A stretch of DNA of 41,087 nucleotides from assembly GCA_001803315.1 (NCBI GenBank), contig MHBQ01000056.1, positions 1-41,087 of the forward strand, in the 5' to 3' direction. A program made the translations under genes and the position numbers. Positions 15,921 to 23,214 of the stretch are shown piece by piece (positions within the stretch are counted from its first letter, which is position 1; each line of letters starts with the position of its first letter). The notes beneath the pieces were generated by a model that made no database searches, was not told where the DNA came from, and saw nothing but the letters and a program-made list of their open reading frames with translations. This stretch comes from Lentisphaerae bacterium RIFOXYC12_FULL_60_16 (GTDB taxonomy: Bacteria > Verrucomicrobiota > Kiritimatiellia > UBA8416 > YA12-FULL-60-10).

Positions 15921-16484
15921 ATGGAATCTATCGATGATGTCCTGCTGGACGCCGACGACAAAATGAGTAAATCCGTTGAATTCCTGCATGAGCAGTTTGC
16001 CGGCCTCCGGACCGGGAAAGCATCACCGGCGCTGGTCGAAAACGTCAAGGTCATGTATTACGGCACCCCCACCCGGTTGCGTGAAATCGCCAACATCGCC
16101 ACCCCCGAAGCCCGGCTGATCGTCATCAATTCCTACGACCCCAATGCCCTGCCTGAAATCGAGAAGGCCATCCTGGCCGCCAATCTCGGGGTCACCCCGA
16201 TGAATGACGGCCGCGTGATCCGGGTTCCGATCCCTGAACTTAACCAGGAACGTCGAACGGAATTGACCAAGGTGGCCCGCCGCATGGCCGAGGAAGCCCG
16301 GGTTGCCATCCGCAACGTCCGTCGGGACGCCAACGAACACATCAAGACCCTCCAGAAAAACAGCAAGGCAACCGAGGACGAACGGGACCAGTCCCTGGTA
16401 CAGATCCAGAAGGATACCGACACCTACATTGGAAAAATCGACGACATCCTGAAGGCCAAGGAAAAAGACGTTATGGCCGTATGA
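15921..16484 (+). CDS. frr: Ribosome recycling factor
   Basis: 187 aa, the usual length of ~185. With EF-G it splits the post-termination ribosome. The N-terminal helix holds FAGLRTGKASPALVE, the hinge region reads YYGTPTRLREIANI, and domain II includes NSYDPNALPEIEKAI. The C-terminal half is the long two-helix bundle with RRTELTKVARRMAEEARVAI and RNVRRDANEHIK. AAGGAGG precedes the ATG at good spacing. It is paired with pyrH; the next gene has its own strong promoter, so this short operon probably ends here, although no clear terminator is visible. Confidence 0.96.
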   Translation: MESIDDVLLDADDKMSKSVEFLHEQFAGLRTGKASPALVENVKVMYYGTPTRLREIANIATPEARLIVINSYDPNALPEIEKAILAANLGVTPMNDGRVIRVPIPELNQERRTELTKVARRMAEEARVAIRNVRRDANEHIKTLQKNSKATEDERDQSLVQIQKDTDTYIGKIDDILKAKEKDVMAV

Positions 16485-16499
16485 CGGGTGTTTCAACGG

Positions 16500-16529
16500 T
16501 TGACCCGGGATTCGGTTCGGCAGTATAGT
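16500..16529 (+). promoter_or_regulatory. Sigma-70-type promoter before the TIKxKRP protein
   Basis: TTGACC (16500-16505), an 18-bp spacer and TATAGT (16524-16529) each match their consensus at five of six bases. The start would be near 16536, giving a ~50-nt leader that begins at the hairpin 16537-16552. Confidence 0.6.
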
Positions 16530-16536
16530 TTGGACA

Positions 16537-16552
16537 CCGGTCATGAGACCGG
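16537..16552 (+). other. Hairpin at the predicted 5' end of the transcript
   Basis: CCGGTC (16537-16542) and GACCGG (16547-16552) form a 6-bp perfect stem with an ATGA loop. It falls at the predicted transcript start, where such hairpins protect RNA from 5' decay. It could also be an operator just downstream of the promoter. Confidence 0.35.
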
Positions 16553-16585
16553 CACGTTGAATTTGATGCAACAGGAGTGCAGGAT

Positions 16586-18037
16586 ATGGCAGACCAGACT
16601 CCGGGGACCACGCCGATTCCTCCCAAATTGAACCTTGCCAAACGAATTGGCATACCTCCACCGCCACCCCAACCGGTCCAGGGACCTTCGACCACCCCCG
16701 CCGTACCAGCCGCTTCCCCCATCCCGGCCCCGGTTGCCACGGCACAACCGGTTGTAGCTGCCGGTGCTTCACCTATTGCAAACACCCCGACCCCGTCCTT
16801 GTCGGTTGCCACGACTCCCCGTATCCAGCTCAAGCCGGCGCCCGCCATGTCAACCCCGGCTCCAGCGGCGACAGCACCCAAACCAGAACCCCCGGCTTCA
16901 TCCCCATCCACGGAACCCAAGGTGGATCAACCACGGGTAACCACCATTCACCCCGGCAACATAAAGCCGGCCGCGCCCGTACCAACCTCCATCAACCTCA
17001 AGCTATCCACTCCGGCAGCCAGGCCTGCTCCGGTACCCCCCATCAAGCTGAATCCGCCTGAATCAGGGGCAAAACCGGGCGGCATGCCGGCGGCTTCGGT
17101 TGTGACCGAACCCCCATCCGATTCACCCCGCACCATCAAGATCCAGCGACCGGCTGGCTTGACTGCACCCGGCATGAAAGAGCCTGCCTCACCGCCCGCG
17201 CCGGCTTCATCAGAAGCCCACACGGTCATGAAAGTGCGTGTCGATGCAGCCAGGACAATGCCACCAGCCGGCCCAGCGCCCGCTCAAGCCCCGGCTGCTC
17301 CTGCCCTGACCTCCAAACGTGAAACATCAAAAATTCCACTTGAGATGGCCAAGGCCATGCATTCATCCACGCCGACCGGAGCCAGCGCGCCCAAAACCAT
17401 CCGGATCAAACCGCCCAGTGCGCTTCCCGGCCCCGCGTCTGCCCCCTCTGCCGCAGCCATGGCTTCCGCCGAGAAACGAAAGACTTCCCGCATCTCGCTC
17501 GAATCCGCGTTAAACTCCGACACCAAGGAATCCGCTTCCACGGGGGCACCGGAAACCATCAAGTTGAAGCGCCCCAGCGAAGCATCCACGGTCAAGGTCG
17601 TCGGCGCACCGGCACTGGGAACCGACGATGATGCCAAATCCAAGACCGCCCGTCTGGACGATATCCCGGGTGCTACGGAAGAAGACGCCAGTCCAACCCG
17701 GCGGAAAACCATCAAGGTAAAACGGGCCCCGTCACCTTCCGTGGTGGGAGCCCCATCAGCCGGCGCTGAACCGGAAGTTGCAGGCATGCCGTCCACCCCT
17801 TCCGGCATCCCGCTTCCCGCCTTTGCCCGCCCCCCGGAACCGGAACCTCCTTCAGACGAACTCGGGTGGCCGTTCGCCCTGGTGGCCGTCATCACACTTA
17901 TCGTCTCGTTCCTGACGGTCTATGTGATATCCGCACAATGTTTTGGCCCCAATGATGTATGCCGTACACAGTTGTCATACGGAGCAGAGGGCATGCGCCT
18001 TGAATGGCCGGGCAGGATCGCTCCTCCCCGGAAATAA
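16586..18037 (+). CDS. Large Pro/Ala-rich membrane protein with repeated TIKxKRP motifs
   Basis: 483 aa from the ATG at 16586 (AGGAG eight bases upstream). No known family is recognised. Residues 1-425 are low complexity, rich in Pro, Ala, Ser and Thr, with two short repeated motifs. One is basic and beta-like: TIKIQRP (183), TIRIKPP (271), TIKLKRP (324), TIKVKRAP (375), with looser copies IQLKPAP (80) and IKLNPPE (153). The other is KRETSKIPLE (244), KRKTSRISLE (297) and the weaker KSKTARLDDIP (351). A single transmembrane helix (~428-451) precedes a 30-residue tail with two Cys. The long part has no signal peptide and is probably cytoplasmic, a disordered scaffold anchored at its C-terminus. 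trxA follows by 18 bp. Confidence 0.78.
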   Translation: MADQTPGTTPIPPKLNLAKRIGIPPPPPQPVQGPSTTPAVPAASPIPAPVATAQPVVAAGASPIANTPTPSLSVATTPRIQLKPAPAMSTPAPAATAPKPEPPASSPSTEPKVDQPRVTTIHPGNIKPAAPVPTSINLKLSTPAARPAPVPPIKLNPPESGAKPGGMPAASVVTEPPSDSPRTIKIQRPAGLTAPGMKEPASPPAPASSEAHTVMKVRVDAARTMPPAGPAPAQAPAAPALTSKRETSKIPLEMAKAMHSSTPTGASAPKTIRIKPPSALPGPASAPSAAAMASAEKRKTSRISLESALNSDTKESASTGAPETIKLKRPSEASTVKVVGAPALGTDDDAKSKTARLDDIPGATEEDASPTRRKTIKVKRAPSPSVVGAPSAGAEPEVAGMPSTPSGIPLPAFARPPEPEPPSDELGWPFALVAVITLIVSFLTVYVISAQCFGPNDVCRTQLSYGAEGMRLEWPGRIAPPRK

Positions 18038-18055
18038 TGCAATAAGGAGAATCCC

Positions 18056-18385
18056 ATGTCAGGACCCAACACCATCGTCATCACCAGCGCCAACTGGCAA
18101 AATGAAGTGATACAGTCTTCCACGCCCGTGTTGGTCGATTTCTGGGCTGAATGGTGTGGCCCCTGCCGCGCCATCGCACCGGTCCTGGAAGAATTGGCCG
18201 CGGAATACCAGGGGAAACTCAAGGTGGCCAAGGTCAATGTGGATGAAAACCAGGAATTGGCCGAACAGTTCCAGGTCCGCTCCATACCGACCTTGCTGGT
18301 CATGAAAGGCGGTACCGTTCAGAAACAAATGGTCGGGGCCATGGGTAAAGCTGCCCTCAAGACGACCCTGGATGCCTTTCTCTGA
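18056..18385 (+). CDS. trxA: Thioredoxin
   Basis: 109 aa, the standard length. The redox site WCGPC lies in VDFWAEWCGPCRAIAPVLEE, and the cis-Pro loop reads VRSIPTLLVMKGG. It reduces cytoplasmic protein disulfides, itself reduced by thioredoxin reductase, which is not in the window. AAGGAG precedes the ATG, and the gene follows the TIKxKRP membrane protein by 18 bp, so both should come from the promoter at 16500. The membrane protein's tail contains two Cys, but on the predicted topology that tail is outside the cytoplasm, so a direct functional link is not implied. Confidence 0.97.
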   Translation: MSGPNTIVITSANWQNEVIQSSTPVLVDFWAEWCGPCRAIAPVLEELAAEYQGKLKVAKVNVDENQELAEQFQVRSIPTLLVMKGGTVQKQMVGAMGKAALKTTLDAFL

Positions 18386-18420
18386 GCCTGCCCGATTCCC
18401 GGATTCACTTTCGTTCATGA

Positions 18421-18437
18421 TCCGGCGGGGCGCCGGA
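18421..18437 (+). terminator. Terminator-like hairpin after trxA
   Basis: TCCGGCG (18421-18427) and CGCCGGA (18431-18437) form a perfect 7-bp GC-rich stem with a GGG loop, 36 bases after the trxA stop. No T-run follows, so termination, if any, would be inefficient or factor-assisted. Confidence 0.4.
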
Positions 18438-18481
18438 CATCCACCACCCCGGCACAGCCTTGAGCCCCACGGATCCCCTGC

Positions 18482-19738
18482 ATGAACTCCAACACCATTC
18501 GCAACGCATGGTTCGATATCCTCGGCGAGGGAATCTGGGGATTGCAGGCCGGCATGATTCCCCCAGCCACCGTGCTGGCTGTCCTCCTTGCGCGTTATGG
18601 CGCGGACAACACCGTCCTGGGGCTCATTTCGGCCATCCAGGGAGGCTTGATGTACCTGCCTCAGGTGATCGGTCTTTTTATATTCCACAGCATGCGATAT
18701 CGCAAACGCCAGGCCATCGCCTGGCATATATTCGGGATCATCCCGGTGCAAACCTGTTGTGGCCTGGTGATCCTGCTGGACGGCCATATCAGCCCGGCAG
18801 GCATGCAGGCATGGCTCCTTGGACTCCATGCCCTGTTGTTCATCTTCTGCGGGGTCATTATCGGGGTGTGGTCCGAATGGCTGGCCCATCTCTTCCATAT
18901 CCGCATTCGTGCCACGGTCATGGGAGCCGCGTTTTGCCTGTACTCAATCCTTGGCACCCTCGGGGGACTGGGCGCCGGATGGATGATCGAACGGATGGAA
19001 GGTACCCGTCCATACGCCATCCTGTTCATTGCCAGCGGACTGATTGCCTGGGTTTCGATGGCATGCTTCATGCTGATTGACGATCCGGCCGGTTGTGAAC
19101 CGGACCTGCAGCAACGACCAACCATCCGGGGCGTTCTGTCCCGTTTCCACGCCAGCCTGTCTGACTGGAATTTCAGGGCATTCCTGATCGGACGCATCAT
19201 GGTTTCCGTCGGTCTCTGCGTGTCCCCGTTCCTGGCGGCCTATTATCAATCCCCTGAAGGCGGCAGCCTGTCAGACGGGATCATTGTCACCTGCGGGGCC
19301 GCCATGACCATCGGTACCGCGATCAGCACCATTCTCATCGGATGCCTGGGAGACCGCACGGGGCACCGTTCAGGAATCATTGCCGGAGCCATGCTCCAGG
19401 TGGTAACCCTTGCCATCCTGCTGTTCACCCGCGGAACGGTCAGCTGTGCGCTCGCCTATCTTGGAATCGGGATCTGCGTGGGTTTTGCATTCATTTCACA
19501 CACCAACATGTTGCTGGAGACCTGTCCACACGACGACCGACTGGCGCATATAACGGTTGGCAACACCGTGATGACCGTTCCCCTTCTGGCGGCCCCGTTG
19601 CTGGCGGGATACCTTGCCAATCAATGGGGACTGCGTCCGATGTTCCTGCTCAGCCTGGCGGTGAGCGCTCTGGCCGCCATCTGGTTCATCGCCTGCGTAA
19701 AGGAGCCCCGCACCGCAACCCCCGCCCATGCCCGGTGA
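18482..19738 (+). CDS. MFS-type membrane transporter
   Basis: 418 aa with about 12 hydrophobic segments in two halves separated by a hydrophilic loop (~200-225), the layout of the major facilitator superfamily. A charged turn HSMRYRKRQA follows the second segment, and GCLGDRTGHRSG in the second half is the clearest match to the MFS A-motif (GxLaDrxGrr). No substrate-specific signature is recognised; proteins of this shape in PVC genomes are often listed only as MFS transporter. The ATG lacks a clear Shine-Dalgarno sequence. A long overlapping frame (18460-19080) is rejected because the hydrophobic pattern belongs to this frame. It ends 16 bp from the convergent efpL with no terminator between them. 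Confidence 0.83.
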   Translation: MNSNTIRNAWFDILGEGIWGLQAGMIPPATVLAVLLARYGADNTVLGLISAIQGGLMYLPQVIGLFIFHSMRYRKRQAIAWHIFGIIPVQTCCGLVILLDGHISPAGMQAWLLGLHALLFIFCGVIIGVWSEWLAHLFHIRIRATVMGAAFCLYSILGTLGGLGAGWMIERMEGTRPYAILFIASGLIAWVSMACFMLIDDPAGCEPDLQQRPTIRGVLSRFHASLSDWNFRAFLIGRIMVSVGLCVSPFLAAYYQSPEGGSLSDGIIVTCGAAMTIGTAISTILIGCLGDRTGHRSGIIAGAMLQVVTLAILLFTRGTVSCALAYLGIGICVGFAFISHTNMLLETCPHDDRLAHITVGNTVMTVPLLAAPLLAGYLANQWGLRPMFLLSLAVSALAAIWFIACVKEPRTATPAHAR

Positions 19739-19754
19739 TCGCTCCGCCCGGGAA

Positions 19755-20324
19755 TCAGGCCCTGGACACGAACATTCCCGTCCGGGTATCCACCCGTATC
19801 ATTTCATGCGCGGTCAGGTATTCAGGAACCTGAACGACGAGCCCGGTGACCAGCTTGGCGGACTTGGTGCGGCCGGTGGCGGAGGCTCCCTTCATGTACG
19901 GATCACACTCCATCACTTCCATCTCGACCACGGGCGGAAGTTCAATTCCAAGTACGGATCCGTCGGCAATCAGCGAGACAATTCCCTCCATGCCATCCAC
20001 CAGGTAGGGAAGCGCATCCTCAAGGGCATTCGTATCCAGCGTGAACTGGTCATAACTTTCCAGATCCATGAAGGTATACCGGTCGGTTTCACGAAACAGG
20101 AATTGGATGGGATGGCGTTCAAATTCAACGCCCCGCATCACATCATCCGCCCGGAATACCCGGTCGGCTTTCTGGCGGTTGCTTAAATTCCGGAATCGCA
20201 CCTTGTACAGCGTGGCCGCACCGCGGGCAGACGGTGATTGCACCTGCATCTGTTCCACGATATGGGGTTTTCCGTCCAGATCAACAATCACGCCACGCTT
20301 TAATTCAGGGGCTTTGACAATCAT
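19755..20324 (-). CDS. yeiP: Elongation factor P-like protein EfpL (YeiP)
   Basis: 189 aa, three beta-barrel domains as in EF-P. The tip loop of domain I reads VQSPSARGAATLYK, nearly the same as E. coli YeiP/EfpL (IQSPTARGAATLYK as I recall it) and unlike canonical EF-P with a modified Lys in KPGKG. The tip residue here is Arg34, matching EfpL Arg33, so no EpmA-type lysylation is expected. The C-terminal part (GASATGRTKSAKLVTGLVVQVPEY) also follows YeiP. EfpL relieves ribosome stalling at proline-rich motifs. It is last in the minus-strand envelope run, 12 bp after a secreted protein with long proline stretches, with AAAGGAT before its ATG. No second efp gene is in the window; this could be the only EF-P-type factor or a second one. 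Confidence 0.9.
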   Translation of the reverse strand: MIVKAPELKRGVIVDLDGKPHIVEQMQVQSPSARGAATLYKVRFRNLSNRQKADRVFRADDVMRGVEFERHPIQFLFRETDRYTFMDLESYDQFTLDTNALEDALPYLVDGMEGIVSLIADGSVLGIELPPVVEMEVMECDPYMKGASATGRTKSAKLVTGLVVQVPEYLTAHEMIRVDTRTGMFVSRA

Positions 20325-20336
20325 ACAGATATCCTT

Positions 20337-21584
20337 TCAAAATTCATATTGCAACCCGATGGTGACCCCGGTACGACCCGCCAATCCGACTTCCGCCAAT
20401 AGCACAACTTCCGACAAACGAACCCCGCCGCCGATCATAACAAAGACACGATCCGTTGATTCAAGATCCACTCCGACATCCGATCCTAAAATCGTAAGCG
20501 TGGGTTTTACATCAATCGATTCCAGCAACCGGTAACCGGCCATGACCTGTCCCAGCCACCGTCCCTGATGGAACCGGAGTCCACCGCCCGCCGATACCGT
20601 GGTCTCTGTCAGTTCCAGCGTTTCCGTCCCTTCGGAGGATTCTGCAACCCGGATAACGCTACCCGTCACGCCCCCTCCACCGGGTTGCATCGAGAACCGG
20701 AGCGCCTTGTACGGGATCGTCCAATCCTCACGGGTGTGCGTCAGCGTGGCCCAGTATACCACCTGCATCCAGTCCCGGTTCCAGGCGGATCCCGAAAGGC
20801 GACAGGCGAGACGCCACCCGTCACCGGCAGTCGGCCCGAGACGGAATTCATCGAAAGCGGGAGATCCGTTTAACGGCCCCGATCCGGCGGAATCCCGGAT
20901 CAACCCTGCCGAAACATCCAGCAATGCTTGCCGGTAAAACACCCCGATCAATTCACGCTCCAAATCGATTACGGTTCCTTCCTCAACGTCGCTGATCCGC
21001 CATTCATAAGCGGTGGATTCGGCAAAGGTGGAGAAAACACCCAGGATATGCCGGGGGGGTGGAAGAACCGGTGACGGAGGGGACGACGGAACCGGCACGG
21101 ATGGCGGCGGTGCCCGCACGACCGGCACATTCAACGGCTGCGCCGGCACACGAGGATCCGGGTCTACCGGCACTGCATTCCGGGCAGGCGTGTTCACGTC
21201 TGGCGAAACCATCTCCGGCATGGCTGGCGGAGGGGGGGGAACCTTGACTGGAGGACGAATCAGAGGCGCCTCAGGGTCGACCCCTTCGGTTAACACATAG
21301 GCAACGCCCTGAATTTTCAGAATGCGCCCCGGGACCCGTTCGAAAGGCCCAAAAACATCTTCCGATTCCAATGAACGGACACGGAACCGGTCATCCACAT
21401 CGATCTTGATCTCAAACACATCCCCGTTAAGGATGAAGGCAATATCCGTTTCATACCGGTACGGACCGTTCCATGTCCCGCCGGCAACCGGTTGCAGTCC
21501 GAACACCGGTGGATCCTCGGCCCCTGCACCGCACAGAAAGGCCAGCCACAAGGTCATCGTCAAGCGCCGTATCAAACCATGCAT
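20337..21584 (-). CDS. Secreted protein with proline-rich linker and C-terminal beta-barrel
   Basis: 415 aa from the ATG at 21584 with GGGAGG five bases upstream. A signal peptide is visible (MHGLIRRLTMTLWLAFLCGAGA). Residues ~25-110 are a small beta-rich domain (FILNGDVFEIKIDV). A proline-rich linker follows (PPPPPAMPE, APPPSVPVPSSPPSP). The last ~220 residues alternate polar and hydrophobic positions, with strands such as WLGQVMAGYRLLE and VVLLAEVGLAG, and end in GLQYEF, a terminal Phe typical of outer-membrane barrels. No family is recognised. It follows exbB-exbD-tonB, so it may be a partner of that complex, although no TonB box or plug domain can be identified. The next gene is efpL. Confidence 0.75.
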   Translation of the reverse strand: MHGLIRRLTMTLWLAFLCGAGAEDPPVFGLQPVAGGTWNGPYRYETDIAFILNGDVFEIKIDVDDRFRVRSLESEDVFGPFERVPGRILKIQGVAYVLTEGVDPEAPLIRPPVKVPPPPPAMPEMVSPDVNTPARNAVPVDPDPRVPAQPLNVPVVRAPPPSVPVPSSPPSPVLPPPRHILGVFSTFAESTAYEWRISDVEEGTVIDLERELIGVFYRQALLDVSAGLIRDSAGSGPLNGSPAFDEFRLGPTAGDGWRLACRLSGSAWNRDWMQVVYWATLTHTREDWTIPYKALRFSMQPGGGGVTGSVIRVAESSEGTETLELTETTVSAGGGLRFHQGRWLGQVMAGYRLLESIDVKPTLTILGSDVGVDLESTDRVFVMIGGGVRLSEVVLLAEVGLAGRTGVTIGLQYEF

Positions 21585-21618
21585 ATCGACCTCCCCGGTC
21601 AGGCTGCGAGTCAACCAC

Positions 21619-22173
21619 TCAACGCCCGGCAGACCGTTCCGGGCTTAACAGATTAAAACGAAATACCAGGCGGAGTGTCTGCTCCATCAGCGGGGCAGCC
21701 TGCACCGGAAACCGCGCGCGATAAGCCGCATTCACGGCGGCGCGTTCCAAAGCCGGGTAACCGCACGAATCCTCGACCGTCACACGGATCACACGCCCCG
21801 CTGAATCCACCTTGATCTGCACCTCGACATCACCTTGTTCATAGCGCAACCGTGCACTCAGGGGATATTCGGGTATGATCCCCAAATCGGCCGCCGAAAG
21901 GGTTTCAACCCCCTTCTCAAGCAGGTTGCCATCCTCCGGGTCCGTGGGTTCAACGACAACCGACAGCGCATCCGGCAACAACGGATTCGGTTGCGTCTGG
22001 TCGGCCGGCACAGCGACCGGCAACAACGTCAAGCGAACGCTGGATTGCCCGGACTTGAATAACGAGACATCCTGCCACGGGTTCCCGTCCAACCGGGTCA
22101 ACCCGCTGAACAGGGCCACGTGGATCCCCACCGACAAGCTTACCGCCATCCATGGATCAACGCTGGGGTTCAT
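21619..22173 (-). CDS. TonB-family energy transducer
   Basis: 184 aa. An N-terminal membrane anchor (~9-24), a periplasmic spacer, and a C-terminal TonB domain (YPLSARLRYEQGDVEVQI, then VDSAGRVIRVTVEDSCGYPALERAA and a final AYRARFPV strand). The spacer is short and lacks the long Pro-Lys repeats of E. coli TonB. It should pass energy from the ExbB-ExbD proton channel to an outer-membrane partner. Its ATG overlaps the exbD stop as ATGA, so stoichiometric coupling with ExbD is likely. The adjacent barrel protein is the obvious candidate partner. Confidence 0.87.
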   Translation of the reverse strand: MNPSVDPWMAVSLSVGIHVALFSGLTRLDGNPWQDVSLFKSGQSSVRLTLLPVAVPADQTQPNPLLPDALSVVVEPTDPEDGNLLEKGVETLSAADLGIIPEYPLSARLRYEQGDVEVQIKVDSAGRVIRVTVEDSCGYPALERAAVNAAYRARFPVQAAPLMEQTLRLVFRFNLLSPERSAGR

Positions 22174-22571
22174 GGTTCCGGTTGGACTTGAAATGAAACG
22201 GACTCGACCCCCGCCGATTGAAACGCCACCAACAATTCAACCGACACCTTCAAATCCGACCTTCCATCGCCCCGAATCAACACCGGGCGTGATTGTTCTT
22301 TCACCTGTGCTTGTACCAGCCGAACCACGTCTTCCGCGGAAACCTTACGTCCTTCCACTTCCAGGCGATTGTCAGCGGCAATGGTCACCACCAACGGTGA
22401 CGGACGATCCGTTGAACCCTGGCCCCTGGGCAAACGAACCTGTATCCCACGTTGTACGGTCAGATTCAGCGATGCATAAATGAAGAAAACCAGCAGCAGA
22501 AAGACCACATCAATCAAGGGAACCAGTTCAATCCGGCCCCGGCGCAGCTCATATCCGCTTTCCACCTGCAT
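22170..22571 (-). CDS. exbD: ExbD/TolR-family biopolymer transport protein
   Basis: 133 aa from the ATG at 22571, two bases after the exbB stop. A short cytoplasmic start leads into IELVPLIDVVFLLLVFFIYAS, the single transmembrane helix with the proton-carrying Asp, then a periplasmic domain with the VRLPRG and LVVTIAADNRLEVEG strands typical of ExbD. With ExbB it forms an inner-membrane proton-driven motor. TolR is the alternative assignment; the following tonB gene favours ExbD, and no tolA, tolB or pal is present. Confidence 0.9.
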   Translation of the reverse strand: MQVESGYELRRGRIELVPLIDVVFLLLVFFIYASLNLTVQRGIQVRLPRGQGSTDRPSPLVVTIAADNRLEVEGRKVSAEDVVRLVQAQVKEQSRPVLIRGDGRSDLKVSVELLVAFQSAGVESVSFQVQPEP

Positions 22572-22573
22572 GG

Positions 22574-23197
22574 TCAACCATCCCCGCGATGAAGCCCCTT
22601 ACGGCAGGCCACTTCAAACTGGGTCGCGGCAATTTCGATCCGTCTTGCTTCGGTTTGGACCTTTCCAACCAGGTAATTGAGCATGGCCAGGGTCGGCAGG
22701 GCCACCACCAGTCCCGCGGCAGTCGTAATCAATGCCTCGGAAATGCCAACGCTGATGGCCCGTGGATCCGGGACATCACCACTTCCCAGCAGCTCGAACG
22801 ACTTGATAATGCCCGTCACCGTGCCAAGGATTCCCAGGAGGGGCGCCATGGTCGTAATGGTGTCCAGGACCAACAATCCGCGGCGCATGGAGGCAACTTC
22901 CTCGCTGGCCCGTACCTGCATGGCTTCGGTCAACCCGTGTCGCCGGTGCAACAGACCATAACACAGGACCTGGACGGTCGTATCACGGCTTTTCCTGCCG
23001 TCCTCAAGCGCCTTCCCGGATTGCCCCGATTCCACCCCTGACAGCATCATCTCCACGGCATCATCGTTCCGGTTCCACGCCCGCCTCCACCAGAACATCA
23101 GACGTTCCAGCATTATGGCCAGCGCCAGGATGGAACAGAACAACAGGGGCCACATCAGGGGACCACCCTTGATCAACAGGTTCGTCATAAAATTCAC
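22574..23197 (-). CDS. exbB: MotA/TolQ/ExbB-family proton channel protein
   Basis: 207 aa from a GTG at 23197 with GAGG five bases upstream; an ATG at 23188 is the alternative. It has an N-terminal membrane helix (MWPLLFCSILALAIMLERL), a cytoplasmic loop, and the conserved MotA/ExbB segment LDTITTMAPLLGILGTVTGI followed by ISEALITTAAGLVVALPTL. It makes the proton channel that energises TonB through ExbD. It follows ftsW by 17 bp, so an envelope-energising unit is attached directly to the division cluster. Assignment as ExbB rather than TolQ rests on the tonB gene two positions downstream. Confidence 0.92.
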   Translation of the reverse strand: MNFMTNLLIKGGPLMWPLLFCSILALAIMLERLMFWWRRAWNRNDDAVEMMLSGVESGQSGKALEDGRKSRDTTVQVLCYGLLHRRHGLTEAMQVRASEEVASMRRGLLVLDTITTMAPLLGILGTVTGIIKSFELLGSGDVPDPRAISVGISEALITTAAGLVVALPTLAMLNYLVGKVQTEARRIEIAATQFEVACRKGLHRGDG

Positions 23198-23214
23198 GGC
23201 TGCCTCATTTCTCC

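Noticed and set aside
18460..19080. A 206-codon frame overlapping the MFS gene on the same strand
   Set aside because: The hydrophobic segments and MFS-like motif are in the other frame; this one is Pro/Arg/His-rich noise.
19739..19754. Search for a bidirectional terminator between the MFS gene and efpL
   Set aside because: The gap is only 16 bp and contains no stem or T-run.
22170..23197. exbB/exbD considered as tolQ/tolR of a Tol-Pal system
   Set aside because: The next gene has a TonB C-terminal domain and there is no tolA, tolB or pal, so ExbBD is the simpler call, though a Tol-like role at division is not excluded.
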